Shown: positions 7,529 to 16,080 of the stretch, piece after piece | Layout: each line of letters begins with the position of its first letter | Position numbering within the stretch: the stretch's first letter is position 1 | Virus record (IMG/VR): IMGVR_UViG_3300031801_000011 | Span: 1-29,196 of that record | Length of the DNA: 29,196 nt | Strand: one strand, 5' to 3' | From: a virus | Translations under genes and position numbers: made by a program | The notes under the pieces: generated by a model | Told to the model about the DNA's origin: nothing | The model's database searches: none | The model's input: the letters and a program-made list of their open reading frames with translations, nothing else

Positions 7529-8544
7529 TGGCAATATCAGACGCAAAAAAAGTAGATTATCTTTGGAAGAAAATAGGTTATGGTAAAACAAAAACCGACA
7601 CCAATGCTAGTAAGGCGGCCGCGAATGAAGCCATTGCATCTCCATTATTATTAAGAGGTGATAAAGTTTGGAATCAAGCAGATGCCATTCCAGCTTCTTT
7701 ACCTGGAGCATCAGCAAATCCAGTTACTCTATATACAACACCAGCTGAATGTACCGAAGACAACACATCACCAACAAGTAGAACTTGGAAAACAAGTTTA
7801 ACAGATTGGATTCCACCAGAATTTCATGCAACATATTCCGTAGCAGTTTATATTCATACATCAGGTAACGCCGGGTCAGCAGTAGGAAGTGGAACACTTG
7901 TAGGACCAACAGGATCAGGTAACAATGATGAATTCTTTTTTGATTATCAATCTGGTGTATTACACTTTATTGGTACTAACTTACCTAATGGAGTTAACTT
8001 TTCAGGAAAATCAGTTTACATAAAAGGTGCAAGATACACAGGAACAATTGGTGTTGCAAACCTAAAAGCAGATACAGGTAACTTTACACTTTCAGGATCT
8101 GCAATAAACCAAGATGTTACAAACGCCGACTTTACATTAGGCACATCGGGTACAGGACAATATATATTCAGCTCTGATACCGGCATAGTTTTACCTACAG
8201 GTACTACAGGTACAAGACCAACAGCACAAGAAGGTGTAATAAGATTTAACACTACAACCGCAAAATATGAAGTATCAGAAGACGGATCCACATGGTCAAA
8301 TTTAAGAACTGAAACAGTTGCTGGTGCTATTACTAAAGATATTTTTACAGGAGATGGATCTACAACAGCATTTACAATGAGTGAAGAACCTAACGATGCT
8401 AAGAACGTTATAGTCTATATTGATGGCGTAATGCAAGAACCAACAACAAATTATACAATGAGTGGAACAACTGTTACTACTGCTGGAGAGGCCGCACACG
8501 CAGGCGCACGAATAGTAGTAATGCACGGATTTGCAGAAAATTAA
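7528..8544 (+). CDS. Tail-fibre protein, conserved marine-phage type
   Basis: This 338-residue protein opens MAISDAKKVDYLWKKIGYG, then SPLLLRGDKVW, TWKTSLTDWIPPEF and FFFDYQSGVLHFIGTNLP. I recognise this N-terminal domain as widely conserved in cyanophage and pelagiphage structural proteins. It is followed by GTTGTRPTAQEGVIRFNTTT with a W turn (about residues 228-258), and by a C-terminal GDGSTTAFTMS - VIVYIDGVMQEPTTNYTMSG - ARIVVMHGF module shared with the 3188 and 9520 products. Translation is coupled to the 4589 fibre (TAATG overlap), so the two are likely made together and may form one fibre. Its last four bases, TTAA, also supply the stop codon of the convergent gene at 8541. Confidence 0.85.
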   Translation: MAISDAKKVDYLWKKIGYGKTKTDTNASKAAANEAIASPLLLRGDKVWNQADAIPASLPGASANPVTLYTTPAECTEDNTSPTSRTWKTSLTDWIPPEFHATYSVAVYIHTSGNAGSAVGSGTLVGPTGSGNNDEFFFDYQSGVLHFIGTNLPNGVNFSGKSVYIKGARYTGTIGVANLKADTGNFTLSGSAINQDVTNADFTLGTSGTGQYIFSSDTGIVLPTGTTGTRPTAQEGVIRFNTTTAKYEVSEDGSTWSNLRTETVAGAITKDIFTGDGSTTAFTMSEEPNDAKNVIVYIDGVMQEPTTNYTMSGTTVTTAGEAAHAGARIVVMHGFAEN

Positions 8545-8903
8545 TCTATTACTACACCAGTAGGTGTATATTGAATCTCAAAATTTTGTAATTGGCCAGT
8601 TATAATATTAATTACATCTAATGTTGGAACAACTTCCCAACCAAATTCTGGTTGGCGTATAATAAAATCATAAACATCTTGCCCTGACTCAAACCAAATT
8701 CTAATACCTGTCATCGAATGATTATTATCAATATAAGAAGATTTTCGACAAACAATTTTTAATACATTTGAAACTTTTTCTCTATAACGATTCATTTGTT
8801 CTACAAGATCTGGACGTTCTTTTAAAATCTCAACTGAACGATTACGACATACAGACGGCCATCTTAACTTTAAACTATATTTGTAAAATTTATTTTCTGT
8901 CAT
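8541..8903 (-). CDS. Hypothetical phage protein, unknown function
   Basis: This protein is about 120 residues and has no motif I can name. It starts MTENKFYKYSLKLRWPSVCRN and contains WFESGQDVYDFIIRQPEFGWEV and a β-type C-terminus (IQYTPTGVVID). No signal peptide or membrane segment is seen. The ATG at 8903 is preferred because AGGAAGT sits just upstream; a TTG one codon earlier would be the alternative. The start overlaps the end of the upstream minus-strand gene by 14 bp, so the pair is translationally coupled. The two genes form a minus-strand island between plus-strand fibre genes, suggesting a fibre-linked role or a recently acquired cassette. Confidence 0.7.
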   Translation of the reverse strand: MTENKFYKYSLKLRWPSVCRNRSVEILKERPDLVEQMNRYREKVSNVLKIVCRKSSYIDNNHSMTGIRIWFESGQDVYDFIIRQPEFGWEVVPTLDVINIITGQLQNFEIQYTPTGVVID

Positions 8904-9426
8904 CAATTACTTCCTGATATTTTATATAAGTGTCACAAAAACAATTATCTAATTCGTCTAATTTCTTTACACGTGGACTACAAATATTTGCAAATCGTAT
9001 GTTTGGGTTAGATATTATAATACTTTTTAATCTTGTAAATTCTATTGGATTATTCAAGTCATACCCTAATAAAAATATAATTTTTGGTTTAAGATATACT
9101 GCTAACATTAAAGATAAACATTGTGGAGTACAATTATTAGGATCAATTTCTAATGTTTTTATACCAGGAAAATCAGGTAAACACGTTGTCTCATTAAAAA
9201 ACACATATTTTTTAAACATCTCTTCTGGAACAAGTATATTAGTACCTTGAAAATTAGCAGAATTTAACATATCTTGAAGAATTGTTTCTGAATTACACGT
9301 AGCATAAGCAAAGTTAATACTTTTATTACTATTTGCTGATGCAATTACAGGACCAATATGCATGGATTCATGTAAATCAAAGCTGATTGGCAAGTTTCCA
9401 ACGATAGTTACACAATTGTTTTTCAT
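8890..9426 (-). CDS. Hypothetical protein with LLGYDL motif, possibly DUF115/MAF-like
   Basis: With the start at ATG 9426 this is a 178-residue protein beginning MKNNCVTIVGNLPISFDL. A longer version from ATG 9462 adds 12 residues. I prefer 9426 because a GTTAAATA late motif lies 10 nt before it and VTIVGN then sits at a natural N-terminus. The IVGN-x-P opening and a later PKIIFLLGYDLNNPIE segment resemble Rossmann-like proteins of the DUF115/MAF type and some phage glycosyltransferase-like proteins (VxGxGPS ... FLLGxDL), but the usual catalytic residues cannot be confirmed. It is the first gene of a minus-strand pair with 8541-8903, between fibre genes. A role in modifying fibre or host-surface glycans is possible but speculative. 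Confidence 0.65.
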   Translation of the reverse strand: MKNNCVTIVGNLPISFDLHESMHIGPVIASANSNKSINFAYATCNSETILQDMLNSANFQGTNILVPEEMFKKYVFFNETTCLPDFPGIKTLEIDPNNCTPQCLSLMLAVYLKPKIIFLLGYDLNNPIEFTRLKSIIISNPNIRFANICSPRVKKLDELDNCFCDTYIKYQEVIDDRK

Positions 9427-9436
9427 TATCTTAAGG

Positions 9437-9444
9437 TATTTAAC
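9437..9444 (-). promoter_or_regulatory. Possible late promoter for the minus-strand pair (GTTAAATA)
   Basis: On the minus strand GTTAAATA is followed by 10 nt and ATG 9426, giving a leader of about 5 nt. If used, it excludes the ATG at 9462. It is back to back with the plus-strand promoter at 9466. Confidence 0.45.
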
Positions 9445-9465
9445 GACGTGATTATCATGCATTCA

Positions 9466-9473
9466 AATAAATA
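9466..9473 (+). promoter_or_regulatory. T4-type late promoter (AATAAATA)
   Basis: Late core match with predicted +1 at A9479. The 41-nt leader contains two perfect palindromes, TTTTGCAAAA (9481-9490) and AATTATCGATAATT (9493-9506). The second runs into the AAGGGGA ribosome-binding site (9507-9513) of the 9520 gene. Confidence 0.6.
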
Positions 9474-9519
9474 CCTATAGTTTTGCAAAAACAATTATCG
9501 ATAATTAAGGGGAATTAAA

Positions 9520-11121
9520 ATGGCAATAGGACGTATAACAGGACAGATGCTTTCAGCTAACCTGGCAAGATCAGGTACTGATTTAGCGTTTGAAACAAAT
9601 TTATTAGCTTTAGACGTAACGAATTCTAGAGTAGGAGTTGGGACAGCCAGTCCTGCAACTACTTTACACGTCTCGGCAACAGATGCAGTAAGAATAGCAT
9701 CAGGATCAACAGCACAAAGACCTGGTTCACCAGCACACGGTGACTTAAGATATAACTCATCACTGTCAACTATTGAAGGATATTCAAACAGTGCTTGGGC
9801 TAACTTGGCATCAGGTGATACAGTAAAAGACGCAGACGAAGACACAAAGATTCAAGTAGAAGAAAGTTCAGACGAAGATGTTATAAGATTTGATATAGCA
9901 GGATCTGAAATTATGTCTTTGGGTGCATCTGGATTATCTTTTACATCAGGTGGAATAACATCTAATTTAACAGTCACAGGTAACTTAACAGTTAATGGTA
10001 CAACAACAACAGTTGCTACTACTAACACAGTTATTGCAGACAATATTTTAGAATTAAACAATGGTATATCAGCTAGTACAAATGATGCAGGTGTTATCGT
10101 AGAACGTGGTTCTACAGGTAATAACGCGGCAGTAGTTTGGGATGAATCAGCAGACCAGTGGGTAGTTGGAACAACAACTGCCACAGGTGCAGATAAATCA
10201 GGTGGAATTACAGTTGCAACTGGAAATCTATTATGTACTAACACAGGTGGAGCAAGTTGGACAACGGCTTGTGTCTTCAATGAAGCATCAGGAGCCGATG
10301 TTGACTTTAGAATGGAATCTAATGGCAACACACACGCTTTCTTTTTAGATGGTTCAGCAAATGCAATTGGTATTAACACTAGTGCACCAACTTTTGAGTT
10401 GGACGGTAGTGGTTCTACTAACGCATGGAGAATACCAGTAGGTACAACAGGCGAAAGACCAACAGGTGCAACAGGTATTATAAGATTTAATACAACAACT
10501 GGTGGTTATGAAGGTTGTACAGACGGATCTACATATGTTGCAATAGCAACATCTAGTGGAACGGCACCTACAATATCTAAAGTATCAGCAACAGGAGACG
10601 GATCAACAACAACATTCGCACTTTTTAGTTCAGCGCCGGCGGCGGTGGCTAACGTAATGGTGTTTATTGATAACGTTTATCAAGAACCAACTGAAAACTA
10701 TACAGTAAGTTCAACTAACATTACATTTACTTCTGCTCCGCACAGTGCGGCTAGAATATTTGCTATCGTTGGATTTGACAATACTGCATTAGTAACAGGT
10801 GGAGTTGCAAGAACTGAAACAAGTTCAGTTAACTTTACATCAACTGCGACTAACATTATGACGTTTAACGGTGGCACTTACAGAGCGGCAGAAATATTTG
10901 TTACATTACAAGATGCGGCAAATACTGAATATGCTTGTATGAAAGCTAACGTAACACATAATGGTTCAACAGCATTTGGTAACGTATACGGTGTTGTAAA
11001 CACTGGATCGTCTGATTTAGGAACACTTACATTTGTTTATAATTCAGGTACAATTGAAGTTAAAGCAGTATCAAGTGGTGGCGTAACAGCGGCTACGGTA
11101 CAATACTCACTAGCGGCGTAA
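9520..11121 (+). CDS. Tail fibre with shared anchor and C-terminal HNG-type domain
   Basis: This 533-residue fibre opens with the anchor MAIGRITGQMLSANL / LAFETNLLALDVTNSRVGVGT, also present in the 4589 and 12445 products. An RPGSPAHGDLRYNSS module follows (about residues 67-98). Next comes the GNLTVNGTTTTV...IADNILELN...WDESADQWVVGTTT cassette (about 155-220). A second RP module (GTTGERPTGATGIIRFNTTT) and the GDGSTTTFALFSS - VMVFIDNVYQEPTENYTVSS module come after. The last 104 residues (430-533) are one copy of the roughly 100-residue THNGSTAFGNVYG domain that is repeated six times in the 12445 product. A ribosome-binding site AAGGGGA fixes the start. The gene is a single transcription unit, ending at the strong terminator at 11155. 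Confidence 0.85.
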   Translation: MAIGRITGQMLSANLARSGTDLAFETNLLALDVTNSRVGVGTASPATTLHVSATDAVRIASGSTAQRPGSPAHGDLRYNSSLSTIEGYSNSAWANLASGDTVKDADEDTKIQVEESSDEDVIRFDIAGSEIMSLGASGLSFTSGGITSNLTVTGNLTVNGTTTTVATTNTVIADNILELNNGISASTNDAGVIVERGSTGNNAAVVWDESADQWVVGTTTATGADKSGGITVATGNLLCTNTGGASWTTACVFNEASGADVDFRMESNGNTHAFFLDGSANAIGINTSAPTFELDGSGSTNAWRIPVGTTGERPTGATGIIRFNTTTGGYEGCTDGSTYVAIATSSGTAPTISKVSATGDGSTTTFALFSSAPAAVANVMVFIDNVYQEPTENYTVSSTNITFTSAPHSAARIFAIVGFDNTALVTGGVARTETSSVNFTSTATNIMTFNGGTYRAAEIFVTLQDAANTEYACMKANVTHNGSTAFGNVYGVVNTGSSDLGTLTFVYNSGTIEVKAVSSGGVTAATVQYSLAA

Positions 11122-11154
11122 TAGAGAGTATAATATAACCTTATAGATAATTTT

Positions 11155-11196
11155 AAACGCTCTAACGGTAAATACTACTGTTAGGGCGTTTTTTTT
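11155..11196 (+). terminator. Intrinsic terminator after the 533-residue fibre gene
   Basis: A 15-bp stem (11155-11169 with 11177-11191, two G-U pairs) has a 7-nt loop and runs into T6. It is one of the strongest hairpins in the window. Confidence 0.9.
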
Positions 11197-11282
11197 ACGA
11201 CAAAAAAATCTTTGATATAATTGAGTACAGTTTTATATCTTAACTAACTATTTTAACAAATAATCATGCGGGAGAATGAACC
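11197..11282 (+). promoter_or_regulatory. Promoter region of the 11283 gene, type unclear
   Basis: No good NNTAAATA motif occurs here. The nearest is AACAAATA (11255-11262). A TATAAT sequence lies at 11216-11221 without a convincing -35. The ribosome-binding site GCGGGAG (11268-11274) is clear. Confidence 0.3.
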
Positions 11283-12293
11283 ATGACAACACGTAACTTT
11301 AGAGTTAACACAGGATTAGAGGTAGGTGATATCGTAATATCAGCTAGTGCTAATACTATTACAGGCGGAGCAACAGCGGCACCTTCAAGTGACGGTGACT
11401 TTGCTAACAAAAAATATGTTGATGACGGACTAGCAGGTCTTTCACAGACATCGATTAGTTCAGGAACAACTAATATAACTGTGGCATCTACAACTGCAAT
11501 TACTACAATTAGTGGTGCGGCGGCATTATCAATTGGGGCGGCAGAAACAAGAGTACACGGTAACTTAATTGTTGACGGTACAAGAACTGAGTTGAATACA
11601 GCAACACTTTCAGTTGAAGATAATATAATTGAAGTGAACAGAGGAATATCATCTAATAGTGGTATGCCAAATTACTCAGGTCTTAAAGTAAACAGAGGTG
11701 AAACATCAACAGCAACAGAAGAAGATTTATTCTGGGTTTGGGATGAAGGATTTGCAGACGACGGTACAACTACTTACGGTAACGCAGGTGGTGCCTTTAC
11801 AGCATTGAGATCAGCTACGGCGGTTCCAACAAGCACAGAAACTAATTTAGTTGATATTAGAGCAAACGTAGTACACGCAAGATCAACATCGGCGCAATAC
11901 GCGGACGTTGCCGAGCGTTTCGAAGCAGACGCTCCTATGTCAGAAGGTGCAGTAGTAATAGTTGGCGGTGACGCTGAAATTACTGAAGTAACTTCAGACT
12001 TATCAGAAAATGTATTTGGTGTTATTTCAACTCAACCAGCATATGCCATGAACGCAGGTGCAGGTAACAGTGATTCACATCCATTTGTTGCAATGACAGG
12101 AAGAACTCCAGTTAGAGTAACAGGTACAGTTACAAAAGGACAAAGACTTGTTTCTAGTACAGTTAAAGGAACTGCAAGAGCAGTTGCTACTGGCGAAACA
12201 ATTAGTCCATTCAACGTAATTGGAAGAGCTTTAGAAAACAAAACTGAAGCATCAATTGGGTTGGTAAATTGTGCAGTGAGAACTAACAACTAA
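11283..12293 (+). CDS. Tail-fibre protein with ADVAERFEAD C-terminal domain
   Basis: This 336-residue protein begins MTTRNFRVNTGLEVGD. It has a FANKKYVDDGLAGL joint (about 40-53) and then the fibre cassette TRVHGNLIVDGTRTELNTA - VEDNIIEVNRG - LKVNRGE - FWVWDEGF (about 97-165). The C-terminal 130 residues start QYADVAERFEADAPMSEGAVVIVGG. They continue GVISTQPAYAMN, MTGRTPVRVTGTVTKGQRLV and FNVIGRALE. This series is a widespread C-terminal domain of marine phage fibres and resembles auto-processing or chaperone-type fibre ends (Peptidase_G2-like); cleavage here is unproven. The cassette is closest to that of the 2149 product (both have TELNT). The UUCG terminator 27 bp downstream makes this a single-gene unit. 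Confidence 0.8.
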   Translation: MTTRNFRVNTGLEVGDIVISASANTITGGATAAPSSDGDFANKKYVDDGLAGLSQTSISSGTTNITVASTTAITTISGAAALSIGAAETRVHGNLIVDGTRTELNTATLSVEDNIIEVNRGISSNSGMPNYSGLKVNRGETSTATEEDLFWVWDEGFADDGTTTYGNAGGAFTALRSATAVPTSTETNLVDIRANVVHARSTSAQYADVAERFEADAPMSEGAVVIVGGDAEITEVTSDLSENVFGVISTQPAYAMNAGAGNSDSHPFVAMTGRTPVRVTGTVTKGQRLVSSTVKGTARAVATGETISPFNVIGRALENKTEASIGLVNCAVRTNN

Positions 12294-12320
12294 TAAATAT
12301 TAATACTTTTTAGTAGAATT

Positions 12321-12349
12321 AAAGGCGGTCTTCGGATCGCCTTTTTTTT
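12321..12349 (+). terminator. Intrinsic terminator (UUCG tetraloop)
   Basis: AAAGGCGGTC (12321-12330) pairs with GATCGCCTTT (12335-12344) around C(UUCG)G, followed by T5. It is nearly the same hairpin as the one after gp23. A late promoter starts 7 bp further on. Confidence 0.9.
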
Positions 12350-12355
12350 GTGGCG

Positions 12356-12363
12356 TATAAATA
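12356..12363 (+). promoter_or_regulatory. T4-type late promoter (consensus TATAAATA)
   Basis: Exact consensus with predicted +1 at A12369. It drives the 12445-16921 operon through a 76-nt leader. Confidence 0.75.
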
Positions 12364-12368
12364 CGTAT

Positions 12369-12420
12369 ACTGCTGTCAGTCGGCAACGTAAACGAGACTG
12401 TGTGTAATGTATTGTTACAC
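12369..12420 (+). promoter_or_regulatory. Foldable leader of the 12445 fibre operon
   Basis: Two hairpins are visible: CAGTC (12377-12381) with GACTG (12396-12400), and GTGTAA (12402-12407) with TTACAC (12415-12420, 7-nt loop). The AAAGGAGA ribosome-binding site lies outside them, so the structures do not mask it directly. Confidence 0.4.
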
Positions 12421-12444
12421 TAACATATTAAAGGAGACCTAGAT

Positions 12445-15400
12445 ATGGCTATAGGCCGTATATCTGGATCAGTACTAAAGTCTAACCTTACGAGGAACGG
12501 TACCGATCTGGCTTTTGAAACAAACCTACTTTATCTTGACGTCACGAATTCTCGTGTAGGAATAGGTACTTCTTCCCCAACAACAGCATTAGACATAAAC
12601 GGAACAGTAAACGCAACAGCAGTAACAGCCTCGGCCGCAGTAACAGGAGGCACATTATCAGCTTCTGGTACAGGTACAAGTGCTCTATTAACATTAACTA
12701 CTACAGAAGCAAGTAATTCAGCAAGTCCAAAAATAGACTTAAAAAGAAACAGTTCAAGTCCGGCAGACTCGGACAAACTAGGTCAAATAAATTTTTTAGG
12801 TGAAAATAGTGCCGACGAAGAAGTTACATATGGAAGAATAACCACTAGTATTTTTGATGTAACTAACGGAACTGAAGACGGAAAAATGCAAATTATGTTA
12901 ATGGAGAACGGTACTCTTACAAATGCTGTACGTATTGAATCTACAGGAATATTCTTAAACACAGGAAACTATATTGAATTTGAAGGCTCAGTTGCTGATG
13001 GACATGAAACAATTTTAACAACTATTAATCCAACAGATGATAGAACAATATCTTTACCTGATGCAACAGGTACAATATCATTAATAACTGCAACAGAAAC
13101 TTTAACAAATAAAACATTAACAGCTCCTTCAATAAATGGTGCTTATACACTTCCAACAACAGACGGAAGTAATGGACAAGTAATACAAACTGATGGTGCA
13201 GGTGCATTAACATTTGCAGAATCAGGTGGTGGCGGTGGTGGAAACAACACAGCAATAAAACAATTTAATTACTACAAACTTACAACAACATCAGCAGTTA
13301 TAGATGAATTTGATATAGGAGAATTTAGAGGTGCTGTTTATGATGTCACAATGGAGGATCATGACAATTCATTAATTGGTCATGTAAAAGTTTCTATTGT
13401 ACATAATAGCTCAACACCTTATATTTCTGTATACAACGTTAACGAAGATAGTACAAACATAGTTAATTTTACTGCGGCAATATCTGGAGATATGTTGCAA
13501 TTATCTGGTTCAACACAAAGCTCTACACATACAAATTTAAGAATTTATAGAATTGCATTAGGCGACCATCATGAAACAGTTGCTAATACAAATTCAAAAA
13601 TTGTAGCAACAAGCACAGCAATTACTTCTAGTGCAACAACATTAGATCAATTTACAAAAACAGATATACAAGGTGCAAAATATATTGTATTAATTAAAGA
13701 TTCAACACAGAGTGACTATCAAATTTCAGAAATGAGTATGACTCATAATGGAACAACAGTTTTCTTTGACGATTATGCTAACGTATCTTCTAGAAGCACA
13801 GCATTTGTTACTTTTGCGGCAACAATTTCATCAGCAACAGTAACAGTAACAGCGGCATCAACTGCTGGTACAACTGCTACTGCAATATTATATAGACAAG
13901 ATTTAGGATCTAAAACAAAATTAGGAGAATTTGATAATACACTTTACAGTAAGAAAAGTGATATGGATTCTGCTACGGAAACATTGGATTCTTTTGACGT
14001 ATTCAAATATCGAACAGCAAAATATTTTATAAACATAGGAAACTCTGGTAGTACTGAATATCAAAATTCTGAGATTACTATGACTGTAAATGCGGCAGGA
14101 ACTGGCGCAACAATTTCAGAAAGTTTTGTAATTACAGGTAATAATACACTTGCAACATTTACAGCAGATGTGTCAGGAGGTAAAGCAAGATTAAGAGCAT
14201 CATGTTTACCTAATAGTGTAATTTACTTTGCAAGACTAGGAATGGAAGCCAAAAATATTTACAGAGTAAACGCACAAACATCAGATGATTTATATATTAC
14301 ACACAACAATATTAAACTAACAGCAGAAATGCTTGACTTATCCGGTGCAACTGGATCATTAAAACTACCTGCAGGTACTACTGCACAAAGATCAACAGGT
14401 GCAGTTGGTATGATTAGATATAACACAACAACAAGTACGTATGAAAGATATGATACTAGTGGTTGGGTAGCAATAACAAAAACAACAGCAACATCAGAAT
14501 CTAGTGACACAACAACCGGTGAAAAAACTTCTATATCTACTAGTGCAGTAAACATAGATACATTTACAACAAGTACATATGATTCTGCATTTTATCTTGC
14601 TGTAACAAGAGACGAAATTAATGACGAAGTTGCTACTGATCAAATATCATTAGTACACAACGATACAACTGCATTTGTTGCCTCTGGCGGTGGTGTACGA
14701 TCCGGGTCTAATGATCACGTAACATATACAGCAGACATAAGTTCTGGTACAGTAAGGTTAAGAGGTACTGGATCGTCTGATGTAAACTCAATTAAATTTT
14801 TTAGAATTAGTTTAGGTGATTCAACTTCGGCGGCAACAACAGGAAACATAACAACTATTTTAAATTCAGACGTAGATTCTGCAGTAGAAAATTTAGATAC
14901 TTGGGCAAAAGCATCATATAGAAGTGCAAAATATTATATTTCTTGCAATAATTCTAGTAAAACAGAATTAGGAAATATTGAATGTTTAGTAACACATGAT
15001 GGTACAAGTGCTTATATTACAATTTACAATGATACATTTACAGGAAGTAATTCTTTATTAACACTAACAGCAGATATAAGTGGTAGTGATGTTAGGTTAC
15101 GAGCATCAGGAAACGAACCAAATACTGTTGTAAAAATATATAGAATTTTATTAAGTGATTCTGAAAGCGATGCATCAGGTACAAACACAAACGTTGTAGG
15201 TGCTGTTACAGTTTCGTCAAGTGCAACTTCTTTAGACTCGTTTTCATCAGATTCATACACAGGTGCTCATTATATTGTATCAGGATATAATTCAAGTGAA
15301 ACATCTGCATCAGTGCATGAAGTATTTGTAGTAACTGATGGTACTACGGCTTACGTATCAAATACACAAACATCATCTAAAAATTCAGATATGTTAACCT

Positions 15401-16080
15401 TTACTGCAGATATATCAGGCTCAACTGTAACATTATACGCGGCAAGTTCTGCAGGGGGATCTACAACTGTTAATGCTTTTAGAACACATATACAAAGAAC
15501 AGCGGCTGGAGCCTCAACATCATTACAAGTTTTAACAACTAACGCACAAACAATTTCAGGTACAAAAACAATAGCGGATAATGTTAAATTACAGTTTGGT
15601 ACTGGTGCTGATCTACAAATTTATCATGATGGTAGCAACAGTTATATTGATGATGCAGGTACTGGTAATATAATTTATAGATCAGGCACACAAACATTTC
15701 AAAATGCCGCTGGCTCAAAAACAATGGCTGTTTTTAATGCGGCAAGTTCTGTTGATTTAAATTATAACAGTACAACAAGATTACAAACATCATCTACTGG
15801 TGTTACAGTAGCTGGTGTTGTGGCAATGGGAGTTGTATCTGACCCGTCAACCGTAGCCAACTATGCTCACGTTTATGCTAAAGATGACTCAGCAAGTGCT
15901 GAAGTATATGTAAGAGATGAAGCAGGAAACGTTACAAAACTTTCACCGCACAATGAACACGGTGAATGGGAATATTTCTCAAGAAATACTATAACAGGTA
16001 AAACTGTTAGAGTTAATATGGAAGAAATGATTAAAGATATTGAAAAACTAACAGGTAAAAAATATATTAAGGAGGAATAA
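12445..16080 (+). CDS. Giant tail fibre with six tandem ~100-residue domains
   Basis: This 1211-residue fibre starts with the common anchor (MAIGRISGSVLKSNL, LAFETNLLYLDVTNSRVGIGT; residues 1-45). Residues 95-210 form a shaft block (PKIDLKRNSSSPADSD...LGQINF...DDRTISLPDATGTISL) related to the next gene. Residues 260-266 are a poly-Gly hinge. Six copies of one domain follow, at about 280-372, 386-487, 500-599, 695-792, 806-904 and 920-1017. Each runs LDxF - xYRxAKYxI - (T/V)HNGT - FxADISGxxVxL. An RP/NTTT module (640-680) splits copies 3 and 4. The end has LQIYHDGSNSYIDDAGTGN (1057-1075) and a charged C-terminus (EHGEWEYFSRNTITGKTVRV...DIEKLTGKKY) seen in many marine fibres. A strong ribosome-binding site (AAAGGAG) fixes the start. 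The stop overlaps the next ATG. Confidence 0.9.
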   Translation: MAIGRISGSVLKSNLTRNGTDLAFETNLLYLDVTNSRVGIGTSSPTTALDINGTVNATAVTASAAVTGGTLSASGTGTSALLTLTTTEASNSASPKIDLKRNSSSPADSDKLGQINFLGENSADEEVTYGRITTSIFDVTNGTEDGKMQIMLMENGTLTNAVRIESTGIFLNTGNYIEFEGSVADGHETILTTINPTDDRTISLPDATGTISLITATETLTNKTLTAPSINGAYTLPTTDGSNGQVIQTDGAGALTFAESGGGGGGNNTAIKQFNYYKLTTTSAVIDEFDIGEFRGAVYDVTMEDHDNSLIGHVKVSIVHNSSTPYISVYNVNEDSTNIVNFTAAISGDMLQLSGSTQSSTHTNLRIYRIALGDHHETVANTNSKIVATSTAITSSATTLDQFTKTDIQGAKYIVLIKDSTQSDYQISEMSMTHNGTTVFFDDYANVSSRSTAFVTFAATISSATVTVTAASTAGTTATAILYRQDLGSKTKLGEFDNTLYSKKSDMDSATETLDSFDVFKYRTAKYFINIGNSGSTEYQNSEITMTVNAAGTGATISESFVITGNNTLATFTADVSGGKARLRASCLPNSVIYFARLGMEAKNIYRVNAQTSDDLYITHNNIKLTAEMLDLSGATGSLKLPAGTTAQRSTGAVGMIRYNTTTSTYERYDTSGWVAITKTTATSESSDTTTGEKTSISTSAVNIDTFTTSTYDSAFYLAVTRDEINDEVATDQISLVHNDTTAFVASGGGVRSGSNDHVTYTADISSGTVRLRGTGSSDVNSIKFFRISLGDSTSAATTGNITTILNSDVDSAVENLDTWAKASYRSAKYYISCNNSSKTELGNIECLVTHDGTSAYITIYNDTFTGSNSLLTLTADISGSDVRLRASGNEPNTVVKIYRILLSDSESDASGTNTNVVGAVTVSSSATSLDSFSSDSYTGAHYIVSGYNSSETSASVHEVFVVTDGTTAYVSNTQTSSKNSDMLTFTADISGSTVTLYAASSAGGSTTVNAFRTHIQRTAAGASTSLQVLTTNAQTISGTKTIADNVKLQFGTGADLQIYHDGSNSYIDDAGTGNIIYRSGTQTFQNAAGSKTMAVFNAASSVDLNYNSTTRLQTSSTGVTVAGVVAMGVVSDPSTVANYAHVYAKDDSASAEVYVRDEAGNVTKLSPHNEHGEWEYFSRNTITGKTVRVNMEEMIKDIEKLTGKKYIKEE

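Noticed and set aside
9495-9845. 116-codon minus-strand ORF
   Set aside because: Antisense to the conserved fibre anchor module and has no ribosome-binding site or family resemblance.
9852-10379. 175-codon minus-strand ORF
   Set aside because: Also a Val/Pro-rich antisense shadow within a clear fibre gene.
13282-15495. DNA-level tandem repeat or CRISPR-like array
   Set aside because: The repetition is at protein level with ~300-nt period and strong divergence; there are no short identical DNA repeats with spacers.
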